This document shows positions 54,434 to 62,527 of a DNA stretch of 64,000 bases, in pieces (the first letter of the stretch is position 1; every line of letters starts with the position of its first letter). Source of the stretch: Streptomyces sp. M92 (GTDB lineage Bacteria > Actinomycetota > Actinomycetes > Streptomycetales > Streptomycetaceae); NCBI RefSeq assembly GCF_028473745.1, contig NZ_CP101137.1, positions 1,426,001 to 1,490,000 on the forward strand, given 5' to 3'. A program made the position numbers and the translations under genes. Below the pieces are notes generated by a model. That model was not told where the DNA came from, made no database searches, and worked only from the letters and a program-made list of their open reading frames with translations.

Positions 54434-54994
54434 TCAGCCCATGCTCTTCGCGCCGTCCAGGGACTCCCGGATGATGTCGGCGTGGCCCGCGTGCTGGGCG
54501 GTCTCGGTCATGATGTGCATCAGCACGCGGCGGGCCGACCACTGCGCGTCGGCCTCGAACCACGGGGCCTTCGGCAGCGGCCACGCGGCGTCGAGGTCGG
54601 GGAGGGTGGCGACCAGGTCGTCGGTGCGGTCGGCCACCTCGGCGTAGGCGGCCAGTACGCCGTCGAGCGTCTCGCCGGGCAGCATGCGGAATTCATCGGT
54701 CCGCTTGGCCCAGTCGGCCTCGGTCATAGCCGTGAAGTCGCCCATCGCCGACGGGCCCTCCAGGATGAAGTCCACCCAGCCCCGCTCGACCGAGGCCACG
54801 TGCTTGATCAGGCCGCCCAGGCACAGCTCGCTGGCGGTGGTCCGGAGCCCGGCCTGCTCGTCGGTGAGGTCGCGGGTGGTGAAGCGCAGGAAGTGCCGGT
54901 GCTTGGCCAGCGTTTCCAGCAGGTCGGCGCGCTCACCGGTGAGGGCGGTCGTCGCGGTGGTCGCCTCGCGGGTGGTCTGCTCGTTGGAGGTCAT
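54434..54994 (-). CDS. DinB-family (DUF664) protein
   Basis: The 186-residue protein has the four-helix DinB/mycothiol-dependent fold: LAKHRHFLRFTTRDLTDEQA, ELCLGGLIKHVASVERGWVD, ARRVLMHIMTETAQHAGHAD, IIRESLDGAKSMG. The His residues in LIKHVASVE and AQHAGHAD are the typical metal ligands. The family includes mycothiol-, bacillithiol- and other thiol-dependent S-transferases, which suits a mycothiol producer. Substrate unknown. Its C-terminus was the apparent source of the remnant at 51980. Confidence 0.87.
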   Translation of the reverse strand: MTSNEQTTREATTATTALTGERADLLETLAKHRHFLRFTTRDLTDEQAGLRTTASELCLGGLIKHVASVERGWVDFILEGPSAMGDFTAMTEADWAKRTDEFRMLPGETLDGVLAAYAEVADRTDDLVATLPDLDAAWPLPKAPWFEADAQWSARRVLMHIMTETAQHAGHADIIRESLDGAKSMG

Positions 54995-55144
54995 GGTGTG
55001 TGTCCGCCTTCCGGGGTTCCTGCTCCGTCGGTGTAGGCACACGTTAAGAAGTATTGAGGACAGATCATGTCCTACTTCGCGGCGGGCCGCCTGCGAATCT
55101 CGCGCGACCGTCCCGCCCTCGGCCGATACGATCGCGGCCAAGGG

Positions 55145-55219
55145 CGGGACGTAGCGCAGTGGTCGACGCGAGCGGTCTCCAGAACCGCGAGGACGCCGGT
55201 TCGAATCCGGTCGTCCCGC
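55145..55219 (+). tRNA. tRNA-like gene with CCA anticodon (Trp)
   Basis: The acceptor arms CGGGACG and CGTCCCG pair perfectly. The anticodon arm GCGGT/ACCGC holds loop CTCCAGA with CCA at 55179-55181, so it would read UGG. The T arm CCGG-TTCGAAT-CCGG is standard; the D arm is weaker, with one mismatch. Position 73 is C, whereas bacterial tRNA-Trp normally has G73, and the pair 1-72 is C-G. It may be a second, divergent Trp tRNA or a non-functional relic. Confidence 0.7.
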
Positions 55220-55231
55220 CCCCCCGGGGAC

Positions 55232-56101
55232 TTACGCGGGCTCCACCGGGAGCCACAGCTCGCAGGTCGCCGTCGAGAAGTCCTCCGCGCGGTCGAGGAC
55301 GGCGACGATCGAGGGGCCCGGGCGCAGGCGCCACGGGTTGGACGGGAACCACTCGGTTGCCGTGGCCGCCCAGGTGGTCTGGAGGGTCGCCGGGTACGGG
55401 CCCGAGCTGCGGAAGACCGCCCAGCGGCCGGCCGGGACCACGATGGCGTCGAGGTCGTCGGGGGCCGGGGTGGCCCGGGTGACGGCGACCCCGTGCAGGT
55501 AGGTCAGTTCGCTGCCCTCCGGGCTGTCGGGCTCCAGGTCGTCGCAGACCTGGAGCAGACCCGCGGGGTCGGTGTCGCTGAGGGATTTCAGGCGGGCGTG
55601 CTCCTGTGGGGGCAGCGCGGCGATGTGCTGCTGGATGTGCGGGTTGACGCCCTCGTGGATCAGCGGGACGCGGGTCGCGTGGCCGATCAGGCGGAAGGCG
55701 GGGCGGTCGGCGAAGCGGGTGTCCATGGGGGTGCTCCCTTCGACGGTCAGGCGGAACCTGAGCTGCGGCTGTGTCTGAAGGGGGCCTCCGTCACGGCGTA
55801 CGTCACGCGCTGCGGCACCGTGGACCGCCCGGAACGCACGTCCGAACGCCTCCGTGGAGCCGTAACCGTGCCGGACGGCGATGCTCAGCAGGTCGTCCTC
55901 ACCGCGTACGACGTCGGCGGCGGCGACCGTCATGCGGCGCCGGCGCACGTACTCCGACAGCGGCATGCCCGCCAGGGACGAGAACATCCGGCGCAGGTGG
56001 TACTCGGTGGTGCCGAGCGTTCCGGCCAGTGCGGGGACGTCGAGTTCCTCGGTGAGGTGTTCCTCGACGAGGTCGACGAGCTTGTTGAGTGCCGAGATCA
56101 C
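55232..56101 (-). CDS. AraC-family regulator with GyrI-like ligand domain
   Basis: The 289-residue protein has two N-terminal AraC helix-turn-helices (DVPALAGTLGTTEYHLRRMF, GYGSTEAFGRAFRAVHGAAA) and a C-terminal GyrI/AraC-binding domain (FADRPAFRLIGHATRVPLIH, AIVVPAGRWAVFRSSGPYPA). That layout is typical of Rob/BmrR-like multidrug sensors. GTG 56101 is chosen because AAAGGAGG lies 4 bases upstream; the ATG at 56119 lacks a site. It uses a TAA stop, rare in this genome. Confidence 0.9.
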   Translation of the reverse strand: MISALNKLVDLVEEHLTEELDVPALAGTLGTTEYHLRRMFSSLAGMPLSEYVRRRRMTVAAADVVRGEDDLLSIAVRHGYGSTEAFGRAFRAVHGAAARDVRRDGGPLQTQPQLRFRLTVEGSTPMDTRFADRPAFRLIGHATRVPLIHEGVNPHIQQHIAALPPQEHARLKSLSDTDPAGLLQVCDDLEPDSPEGSELTYLHGVAVTRATPAPDDLDAIVVPAGRWAVFRSSGPYPATLQTTWAATATEWFPSNPWRLRPGPSIVAVLDRAEDFSTATCELWLPVEPA

Positions 56102-56225
56102 GAGGCCTCCTTTCGACATCCACCGTGGCAGGGGGCGGGGGCGCGCTTCCCGATCGTCGTGGTCCGGTTCGGTCGGGTGCGGGAGGGCGCGGGATCAGGC
56201 GGCGGTACGGGTTGTCGCGGCCGGC

Positions 56226-56597
56226 TCACCTCGCCGTCGTCAGCCGCCCCCGGCGTCGGCCGCGCAGGCCCTCCCACGTCGCCCCCAGGGCCAGCGACTG
56301 GACCAGGGCCGACAGCACGATGCCGCCGATGAAGAACCAGGTCGGGGCCTCGCCGCCCCAGACCGACTCGCCGAGCCAGGCCACGAAGCCGAAGGCCGGG
56401 AAGGTGAAGAGGGCCGGCCAGATCCAGATGAGGGAGGCGTCGGGGCTGGTGGCGAAGAGGGGCGTCAGCGCCGCAACCGCCATCGCGCCGCCGACCACGG
56501 CGAGGTAGGCCGCCGAGACGCGGTTGGCGACCGTCAGGCGGGTCAGGCGAGTGAGGGTCGTGAGGGTGCGTATGCGGGTGGTGCGGGTGGCGTTCAT
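56226..56597 (-). CDS. Hypothetical four-TM membrane protein
   Basis: The 123-residue product begins with Thr/Arg/Leu repeats (RTTRIRTLTTLTRLTRLTV) encoded by imperfect direct repeats and has four hydrophobic segments (VSAAYLAVVGGAMAVAAL, LIWIWPALFTFPAFGFVAW, WFFIGGIVLSALVQSLAL). No named family. GGAGACCG precedes the ATG. Its position upstream of phoU is conserved in Streptomyces, from memory. Confidence 0.78.
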   Translation of the reverse strand: MNATRTTRIRTLTTLTRLTRLTVANRVSAAYLAVVGGAMAVAALTPLFATSPDASLIWIWPALFTFPAFGFVAWLGESVWGGEAPTWFFIGGIVLSALVQSLALGATWEGLRGRRRGRLTTAR

Positions 56598-56721
56598 CGG
56601 GTTTCGGTCTCCCCGGAGGTCGCTTTCCGGCTGGGTGCTCCCGGCCTGGACGTGTGTGTCCAGGGTCGGGCGGGAGCGGCCTCCGGGGCCTGAGTACCCG
56701 TACTCAAAGTGGAGACCGGAC

Positions 56722-56970
56722 CTAGACCGTCAGCGGGACCTCGTGGATCTCGTCCGCCTTGTGGCCCGCGCGTTCGTGGACGCGCTGGACCGCGTCGGCC
56801 GACGGGCCCTCGGAGAGGCAGTAGACCGTGCCGGAGGCGGGGTCCGCCCATGCCCGCTCGAAGTGGACGTTCTCGTCCTTCTCCAGGGCGAGGTCCGCCT
56901 GGTGGGCACGGTGGAGCTGGTCCGCGGTGATGCCGTGCATGCCGTGGTGCACGTCCATGAAGCGAGCCAT
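56722..56970 (-). CDS. DUF4242 nickel-binding protein (SCO4226-like)
   Basis: The 82-residue protein (MARFMDVHHGMHGITADQLH) matches the Streptomyces coelicolor DUF4242 protein whose crystal structure showed nickel binding. His residues in DVHHGMHG and ENVHFERAW and the ferredoxin-like pattern are visible. AGGAGGTG gives a strong ribosome binding site. Its role in the cell is unsettled. Nur, the nickel regulator, is about 34 kb away, and a tiny Cys-rich protein is adjacent. Confidence 0.85.
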   Translation of the reverse strand: MARFMDVHHGMHGITADQLHRAHQADLALEKDENVHFERAWADPASGTVYCLSEGPSADAVQRVHERAGHKADEIHEVPLTV

Positions 56971-57086
56971 GGCCTCGCACCTCCTTCAGGAGCGGCTTTC
57001 CTGCTCCTTCCAGGGTGCGCGCGCACGGCGGCCGGGGCGAACCGGCCGCCGTGCCCGTCGCGTGTGCCTGCGCCGCTAGCGCACCG

Positions 57087-57272
57087 TCAGCCGCACTGGC
57101 AGGGACTGCCCGACTGGCAGCCGCAGCCGCAGCCCGAGCCGCAGCCGCAGGCGGCCAGCAGGGGCAGGGCGCGCGGCTCCGGGGGCTGCTCGGTGGGGCG
57201 CTGCCGGGTGGGGTCGGGCTGCTTCGTGCCGGGAGTGCCGGGGGTGCCGGGCGTGCTGGGGGAAACGGGCAT
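57087..57272 (-). CDS. Small Pro-rich protein with Cys/Gly-rich C-terminus
   Basis: The 61-residue protein has an STPGTPGTPGTK repeat, then Pro/Gln-rich sequence and ends in CGCGSGCGCGCQSGSPCQCG: eight Cys in the last 20 residues. AGGAGGAACC precedes the ATG at 57272. A dense CxC pattern fits metal binding; it also resembles a precursor-peptide tail, but no modification enzyme is adjacent. It is next to the nickel-binding DUF4242 gene and upstream of phoU's end. Confidence 0.75.
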   Translation of the reverse strand: MPVSPSTPGTPGTPGTKQPDPTRQRPTEQPPEPRALPLLAACGCGSGCGCGCQSGSPCQCG

Positions 57273-57382
57273 GGTTCCTCCTGGAGGCTGGTGTGCCTCG
57301 GTCCATTGCACGCCCGGGGTGGCAGTCGCATCAACGGCGCATTGGGGTGTCCGCGCGCGCCCCCGGCGGGAACCCGGTGGGC

Positions 57383-58072
57383 TCAGGCGCCCTCGGCCTG
57401 GGTCGTCGGCTGGATGTCCGGCTGGAGCTCGTCCGCGTGCTCGCCGGTGACCAGGTAGACGACCCGCTTGGCGACCGCGACGGCGTGGTCGGCGTAGCGC
57501 TCGTAGTAGCGGCCGAGGAGCGTGACGTCCACGGCCGTCTCGATGCCGTGCTTCCAGCGGTCGTCCATCAGGTGCTGGAAGAGGGTGCGGTGCAGGAGGT
57601 CCATCGCGTCGTCGTCCTGCTCCAGCTGGAGGGCCAGGTCGACGTCCTTCGTGATGATCACCTCGGCCGCCTTCGCCATCAGGCGCTGCGCGAGCTGGCC
57701 CATCTCCAGGATGGTCGCGTGCAGGTCGTGCGGCACCGCGCGCGCCGGGTAGCGCAGGCGGGCCAGCTTGGCGACGTGCTGGGCCAGGTCGCCCGAGCGC
57801 TCCAGGTCGGCCGACATCCGCAGCGAGGTGACGACTATGCGCAGGTCGGTGGCGACCGGCTGCTGCCGGGCCAGCAGGGTTATCGCCCGGGCCTCCAGCT
57901 CGTGCTGGAGCTCGTCGACCTTCTGGTCGCCCTCGATGACCGTCTCGGCCAGCTTCAGGTCGGAGTCGAGGATCGCGGTCGTGGCGCGTCCGATCGCCGA
58001 CCCGACCAGCCGGGCCATCTCGACCAGACTGTCGCCGATCGAGTCAAGTTCCTCGTGGTACGCGTCCCGCAT
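57383..58072 (-). CDS. phoU: Phosphate regulatory protein PhoU
   Basis: The 229-residue protein is two three-helix bundles with the PhoU metal motifs LERSGDLAQHVAKLARLR and YYERYADHAVAVAKRVVYLV. PhoU links the Pst transporter to PhoR and dampens signalling when phosphate is plentiful. It is divergent from phoR-phoP around the PHO box at 58189-58221, as known in Streptomyces. Confidence 0.95.
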   Translation of the reverse strand: MRDAYHEELDSIGDSLVEMARLVGSAIGRATTAILDSDLKLAETVIEGDQKVDELQHELEARAITLLARQQPVATDLRIVVTSLRMSADLERSGDLAQHVAKLARLRYPARAVPHDLHATILEMGQLAQRLMAKAAEVIITKDVDLALQLEQDDDAMDLLHRTLFQHLMDDRWKHGIETAVDVTLLGRYYERYADHAVAVAKRVVYLVTGEHADELQPDIQPTTQAEGA

Positions 58073-58188
58073 CAGGGTTCCCTCTCGTACGTCCGTATGG
58101 GGGGCTCGCTCCGGTTCGCGCCGGCTCGGACCCCTTGCCGTGCCCCCACGCTTACACGTTCCGGCCCGTACGCGTCCGTTTCCGGCAC

Positions 58189-58221
58189 CACAAGTGAATC
58201 GTCCCTGGCTCCAAGGTGAAC
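58189..58221 (-). promoter_or_regulatory. PHO box between phoU and phoR-phoP
   Basis: Three contiguous 11-base units on the minus strand: GTTCACCTTGG, a degenerate middle unit and ATTCACTTGTG. The Streptomyces PhoP-binding consensus repeats GTTCACC-like units every 11 bases. It lies 117 bases from the phoU start and 74 bases from the phoR start, so autoregulation of both units is expected. Confidence 0.75.
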
Positions 58222-58294
58222 TCTGGGCGACGAGTGTTCGAGGTCGCAGGCCGAGGGCTGGGGCGGGGTACTCCGGCGTGCCTAACCTGGAGAC

Positions 58295-59566
58295 ATGGAC
58301 GTGAACGCGGCGGTCGCCGCAGCGGCTGCGATCGCCGGAGTGCTCACCGGCGTCATCGCCATGCTGGCGTTCCGCTGGAGCGAGCGGGAGCAGAAGCGCC
58401 CCACGCGCACCTCGCTCCACACGGACCCCGTGCTGCCGCCGGGTGTGGACACCGTCCTGTCGGTGCTCCGGTCCTCCGCGGTCGTCCTCGACGAGGCCGA
58501 CGCGGTGGTCAAGGCCAGCTCGGCGGCGTACGCCCTCGGACTGGTCCGGGGCGGCAAGCTCGCCGTCGAGCCGATGCTGCAGATGGCCAGGGACACCAGG
58601 CGGGACGGGGAGATACGGCAGGTCGAGCTGGACCTGCCCAGGCGCGGGAACGGGCGGGGCGAGGCCCTGGCCGTCTCCGCGCGCGTTGCGCCGCTCGGAT
58701 CGCGGCTGGTGCTGCTGCTGGTCGAGGACCTCACCGAGGCCCGGCGCATCGAGGCCGTACGGCGCGACTTCGTCGCCAATGTGAGCCATGAGCTGAAGAC
58801 GCCCGTCGGGGCGCTCTCGCTGCTGTCCGAGGCCGTCATGGACGCCTCCGACGATCCGGAGGCCGTGGAGCGGTTCGCCGGGCGGATGCAGATCGAGGCC
58901 ACCCGGCTCACCAACCTGGTGCAGGAGCTCATCGACCTGTCCCGGGTGCAGAACGACGACCCCCTCGACGACGCCGAGCCCGTCCGGGTGGACGAGCTGG
59001 TCGCCGAGGCCATCGACCGGTGCCGGCAGGCGGCCGGCACGAAGCAGATCACCATGGCCGCCGGAGGTACGGCGGATCTGCACGTACGCGGCAACCGCGG
59101 CCAGCTCGCCGCGGCGCTCGGCAACCTCGTCGAGAACGCCGTCAACTACTCGCCCGCCCGCACCCGCGTCGGCATAGCCGCCCGCCGCGTGGGCGCACCC
59201 GGCGGCGACCTGATCGAGATCGCCGTCACCGACCAGGGGATCGGCATCTCCGAGAGGGACAAGGAGCGCGTCTTCGAGCGCTTCTACCGCGTGGACCCGG
59301 CCCGTTCCCGGGCCACCGGGGGCACCGGTCTGGGTCTCGCGATCGTCAAGCACGTGGTCGCCTCGCACGGCGGGGAGGTCACGGTGTGGAGCGCCGAAGG
59401 CCAGGGCTCCACCTTCACGCTGCGGCTGCCGGAGTCGGGCCCCGCCCGCGACCGCGCACCGCGCAACCCCGACCGCGCCGGGACCGGCGACGAGACCGAG
59501 CGGTCGTCCTCATCCCCCCACACTTCCCCGTACGAAACGCTTCCCGCCCCGGAGGTCCTTCCGTGA
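58295..59566 (+). CDS. phoR: Phosphate sensor histidine kinase PhoR
   Basis: The 423-residue kinase has one N-terminal TM segment (AAAIAGVLTGVIAMLAFRW), a PAS-like region, the HisKA motif VANVSHELKTPVGALSLLSE with the phosphoacceptor His, the N box NLVENAVNYSPARTRV and G boxes DQGIGISERD and GTGLGLAIVKHV. Streptomyces PhoR has a short N-terminus with no large external domain, as here. TAACCT lies 6 bases before ATG 58295, consistent with leaderless mRNA. It overlaps phoP by 4 bases. Confidence 0.95.
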   Translation: MDVNAAVAAAAAIAGVLTGVIAMLAFRWSEREQKRPTRTSLHTDPVLPPGVDTVLSVLRSSAVVLDEADAVVKASSAAYALGLVRGGKLAVEPMLQMARDTRRDGEIRQVELDLPRRGNGRGEALAVSARVAPLGSRLVLLLVEDLTEARRIEAVRRDFVANVSHELKTPVGALSLLSEAVMDASDDPEAVERFAGRMQIEATRLTNLVQELIDLSRVQNDDPLDDAEPVRVDELVAEAIDRCRQAAGTKQITMAAGGTADLHVRGNRGQLAAALGNLVENAVNYSPARTRVGIAARRVGAPGGDLIEIAVTDQGIGISERDKERVFERFYRVDPARSRATGGTGLGLAIVKHVVASHGGEVTVWSAEGQGSTFTLRLPESGPARDRAPRNPDRAGTGDETERSSSSPHTSPYETLPAPEVLP

Positions 59567-60243
59567 CCCGTGTGCTCGTCGTCGAGGACGAGGAGTCCTT
59601 TTCCGACGTCCTGTCGTACATGCTCCGCAAGGAGGGCTTCGAGGTCGCCGTGGCGACCACCGGCCCCGACGGACTCGACGAGTTCGAGCGCAACGGCGCC
59701 GACCTCGTCCTCCTCGACCTGATGCTGCCCGGCCTGCCGGGCACCGAGGTCTGCCGCCAGCTGCGCGGCCGATCGAACGTCCCCGTGATCATGGTGACGG
59801 CCAAGGACAGTGAGATCGACAAGGTTGTCGGGCTGGAAATAGGGGCCGACGACTACGTCACCAAGCCCTTCTCCTCCCGCGAGCTGGTCGCCCGCATCCG
59901 GGCCGTACTGCGCCGGCGCGGTGAGCCGGAGGAGGTCGCGCCGGCCGCCCTGGAGGCCGGTCCCGTCCGCATGGACGTCGACCGGCACGTGGTGACCGTG
60001 GGCGGCACCAAGGTCGACCTGCCGCTGAAGGAGTTCGACCTGCTGGAGATGCTGCTGCGCAACGCCGGCCGGGTGCTGACCCGCATGCAGCTCATCGACC
60101 GGGTGTGGGGCGCCGACTACGTCGGTGACACCAAGACCCTCGACGTCCACGTCAAGCGGCTGCGCGCCAAGATCGAGCCCGACCCGGGCGCGCCGCGGTA
60201 CCTGGTGACGGTGCGGGGGCTCGGGTACAAGTTCGAGCCGTAG
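59563..60243 (+). CDS. phoP: Response regulator PhoP
   Basis: The 226-residue OmpR-type regulator has the receiver (RVLVVEDEESFSDVLSYMLR, ADLVLLDLMLPGLPG with phosphoacceptor Asp, DDYVTKPFSSRELV) and winged helix (FDLLEMLLRNAGRVLTRMQL, DVHVKRLRAKIEPD). PhoP binds PHO boxes to induce pst, phoA, phoU and others in phosphate limitation and represses nitrogen genes including glnR. GTG 59563 overlaps the phoR stop (GTGA). glnR is in this same window. Confidence 0.96.
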   Translation: MTRVLVVEDEESFSDVLSYMLRKEGFEVAVATTGPDGLDEFERNGADLVLLDLMLPGLPGTEVCRQLRGRSNVPVIMVTAKDSEIDKVVGLEIGADDYVTKPFSSRELVARIRAVLRRRGEPEEVAPAALEAGPVRMDVDRHVVTVGGTKVDLPLKEFDLLEMLLRNAGRVLTRMQLIDRVWGADYVGDTKTLDVHVKRLRAKIEPDPGAPRYLVTVRGLGYKFEP

Positions 60244-60280
60244 AGCGGCCGGCGCGTCGGCGCCCGCGGCGGGTACGGAA

Positions 60281-60312
60281 AAGGGCGGGGCCTCCGGAGA
60301 GGTCCCGCCCTT
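60281..60312 (+). terminator. Terminator hairpin after phoP
   Basis: AAGGGCGGGGCC pairs with GGTCCCGCCCTT (one G-T wobble) around an 8-base loop, followed by a short T/C run. It lies between phoP and a convergent gene and could serve both. Confidence 0.85.
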
Positions 60313-60367
60313 CTACGTCGCTTCGTTGCCTACGAGGTCGCTCCGTACGAGTCGCTCCGTACGAGGC

Positions 60368-61096
60368 TCAGTGGCCGGCTTCGGCGCCGGTGCCGGTCTC
60401 GGCGCCCGTGCCGGTGTCCTCGGAGGTGCCGTCCGTGGCTGCTCCGGTCGCGCTCGCCTCGCCGGACGGCTCGCCGGTGGCGCCCTCGGTGCCGGTGGCC
60501 GACTCGTCGTCGGACGGGGCGCCCGACTCGTCCTGCGAGGGCTCGGCCGACGCGCCGGGCACCGCCGGGACGTCGCTCGGGCCCCACTCGGAGAAGTAGC
60601 TCTCGGCCGGGACGACGAAGGCCTCCAGGCTCACCTCACCGGTCTTGCTGAAGGTGAAGGTGATCTTCTGCGCGTTGCCGTCCTGGATGGCCTCGCGGCT
60701 GCTGGGCAGGACGGCGGAGGCGTTGCCCTCGCCGCCGAGGACCAGGGAGCCGCCGGCCGGGACGGTCAGGCCGCCGTCCGCGCCCTTCTTGCCCTCGGCG
60801 GGCTTCAGCTCGGCGGACTTGTCGGTGCCGTCGACGGTGATGGACTCGAGGGTCTGGTCCGTCCTGCCGTTGTTGAAGAAGGTGGCGGAGACCACGGCCG
60901 GGCCGGTCGACTCCAGGTCGGGCTGCGTGATGACGACCGCGTTCTGGATCTGGATGTCACCGACCGTCGTGGCGGCGTTGTCCGGCTTGATCTCCAGCGT
61001 CTGGGCGTTGTGACCGGCACCGCACGCGGCGAGCGAGGCGATCGAGAACGCGATGGCGGCGGCGGCGAGGGCACCGCGTCGAAGGCTGCTGCTCAC
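60368..61096 (-). CDS. Secreted lipoprotein with Ser/Thr/Gly-rich tail
   Basis: The 242-residue protein has a lipoprotein signal (AAAAIAFSIASLAACGAGHN, lipobox LAAC). A beta-rich domain follows (DIQIQNAVVITQPDLESTGP, VVSATFFNNGRTDQTLESIT), then a disordered tail of TGTEGATGEPSGEAS-like sequence. A DUF4352- or DUF461-like fold is possible. It is convergent with phoP and transcribed toward it. Function unknown. Confidence 0.83.
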   Translation of the reverse strand: MSSSLRRGALAAAAIAFSIASLAACGAGHNAQTLEIKPDNAATTVGDIQIQNAVVITQPDLESTGPAVVSATFFNNGRTDQTLESITVDGTDKSAELKPAEGKKGADGGLTVPAGGSLVLGGEGNASAVLPSSREAIQDGNAQKITFTFSKTGEVSLEAFVVPAESYFSEWGPSDVPAVPGASAEPSQDESGAPSDDESATGTEGATGEPSGEASATGAATDGTSEDTGTGAETGTGAEAGH

Positions 61097-61762
61097 GGCG
61101 GCGGCAACTCCTTGGACTCGAGCGAGGCGGCGGCAACGGATAAAGCCGCCCTAAGTGACTGTCAGCGGCTTCAGGCTACCGAGCCGTTCCCCGGCGTCCG
61201 CACCCGACCCTCCCCGAAGGCGGCCCGCTTCGCCCGGCAGGCGGCAGGACGGGCGGCGCGGCGGCCTCCCCGGCGGGTAGTGCGACGGGGCGCCGGCGGA
61301 CCGCTTCGGACATCGTTTTGCGGCCCGCACTCGTCCGCCATTCACATAAGAAGCCGTCCGCCATACCGGTCGCCGATGGGTGCGCGAATTTTCCGTGAAG
61401 GAATGCGCGGACGGACAGGAAATTGATCATCCGGTGGCCGGCCGGGGTGGCCTGTGATCAATTCCGGAATCGGCCGGAACCCCGTCCCGGCCCCCGAACG
61501 GAGTAGCGGAAGTCGCACGCGTGGAACCGGACATATGGGGCTGTTCGGGCAGGTGGGAGGGTCTCCGGATGTGTGTGACGTGCGCGTTTCGCCCTGCCGG
61601 AAGAGCCGCTCCGACCTGCGAATTCTTTCTTCCGCTCGCCCGGCGCAGCACGTTCATGTTGCTGTTGTCAAGCCCCGAGATATGCCCTGACCTGCGAAAA
61701 CGCCATTCAGAAGACGCCGTATCCGTGTTACCCTGGATAGCCACGGAAGGGGTACCTGTCAC
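61097..61762. other. 666-base gap upstream of carD
   Basis: No supportable gene. Arms AATTGATCA (61421-61429) and TGATCAATT (61455-61463) form a perfect 9-bp inverted repeat around a GC-rich middle (GGTGGCC / GGCCACC-like), so a hairpin is possible. The right end holds the carD promoter region, with TTACCCTGGATAG near 61730. The region is unusually long for this gene-dense window and has relatively AT-rich patches (GAATTTTCCG, GAATTCTTTC). Confidence 0.6.
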
Positions 61763-62245
61763 ATGACGTTCAAGGTTGGCGACACCGTGGTCTATCCCCA
61801 TCACGGGGCCGCGCTGATCGAGGCTATCGAAACTCGCCAGATCAAAGGCGTGGACAAGACCTACTTGGTGCTGAAGGTCGCCCAGGGCGATCTGACGGTA
61901 CGTGTGCCAGCGGACAATGCGGAGTTCGTCGGCGTGCGTGATGTGGTCGGTCAGGACGGACTGGACCGGGTCTTCGAGGTGCTGCGCGCGCCGTACGCCG
62001 AGGAGCCCACGAACTGGTCGCGTCGTTACAAGGCAAACCTGGAGAAGCTCGCCTCCGGCGACGTCATCAAGGTCGCGGAAGTCGTGCGCGATCTGTGGCG
62101 CCGGGAGCGTGAGCGCGGACTCTCCGCCGGTGAGAAGCGCATGCTCGCCAAGGCCCGCCAGATCCTGGTGAGCGAGCTCGCTCTCGCGGAGAACACCAAC
62201 GAGGACAAGGCGGAGGCCCTGCTCGACGAGGTGCTCGCCTCCTGA
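61763..62245 (+). CDS. carD: CarD/CdnL-family RNA polymerase-binding regulator
   Basis: The 160-residue protein binds the RNA polymerase beta subunit and stabilises the open complex. It has the RNAP-interacting domain [20 protein letters not shown] and [20 protein letters not shown], and the helical DNA-binding domain with [40 protein letters not shown] and the conserved Trp in [15 protein letters not shown]. Length matches CdnL. GGAAGGGG precedes the ATG. It is followed by a hairpin and then ispD. Confidence 0.95.
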   Translation: MTFKVGDTVVYPHHGAALIEAIETRQIKGVDKTYLVLKVAQGDLTVRVPADNAEFVGVRDVVGQDGLDRVFEVLRAPYAEEPTNWSRRYKANLEKLASGDVIKVAEVVRDLWRRERERGLSAGEKRMLAKARQILVSELALAENTNEDKAEALLDEVLAS

Positions 62246-62299
62246 CGCGTCTCCCGGGGCGGGACGCGGGTAGGCGTCCGCCCGGCTCAGCGCACTGAA

Positions 62300-62348
62300 A
62301 TGCCGCGGTGCCCGATGACATCTTCACTGTCGCCGGGCGCTGCGGCAT
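62300..62348 (+). terminator. Terminator-like hairpin after carD
   Basis: ATGCCGCGGTGCCCG and CGGGCGCTGCGGCAT pair at 13 of 15 positions around a 19-base loop, 55 bases after the carD stop. Confidence 0.6.
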
Positions 62349-62527
62349 GTTCGTACCCGGACGTCGTCCTCGTACGATCAACCCGGGGGACCCGTCCCCC
62401 GGTCCTGGCGTGCCGGGCCCGGGCTGCTGGCTCGACCGGGGTCACGGAAGGGTCCGGTCAAGGCGTCGCGCCCGGCACGGTGAGGCCATACCCAACTAGG
62501 TCGAGCACACAAACCTGACAGGAACCG

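Noticed and set aside
57087..57272. RiPP precursor peptide gene
   Set aside because: The Cys-rich tail is suggestive, but no lanthionine, YcaO, radical-SAM or protease gene is adjacent. Kept as a possible metal-binding protein.
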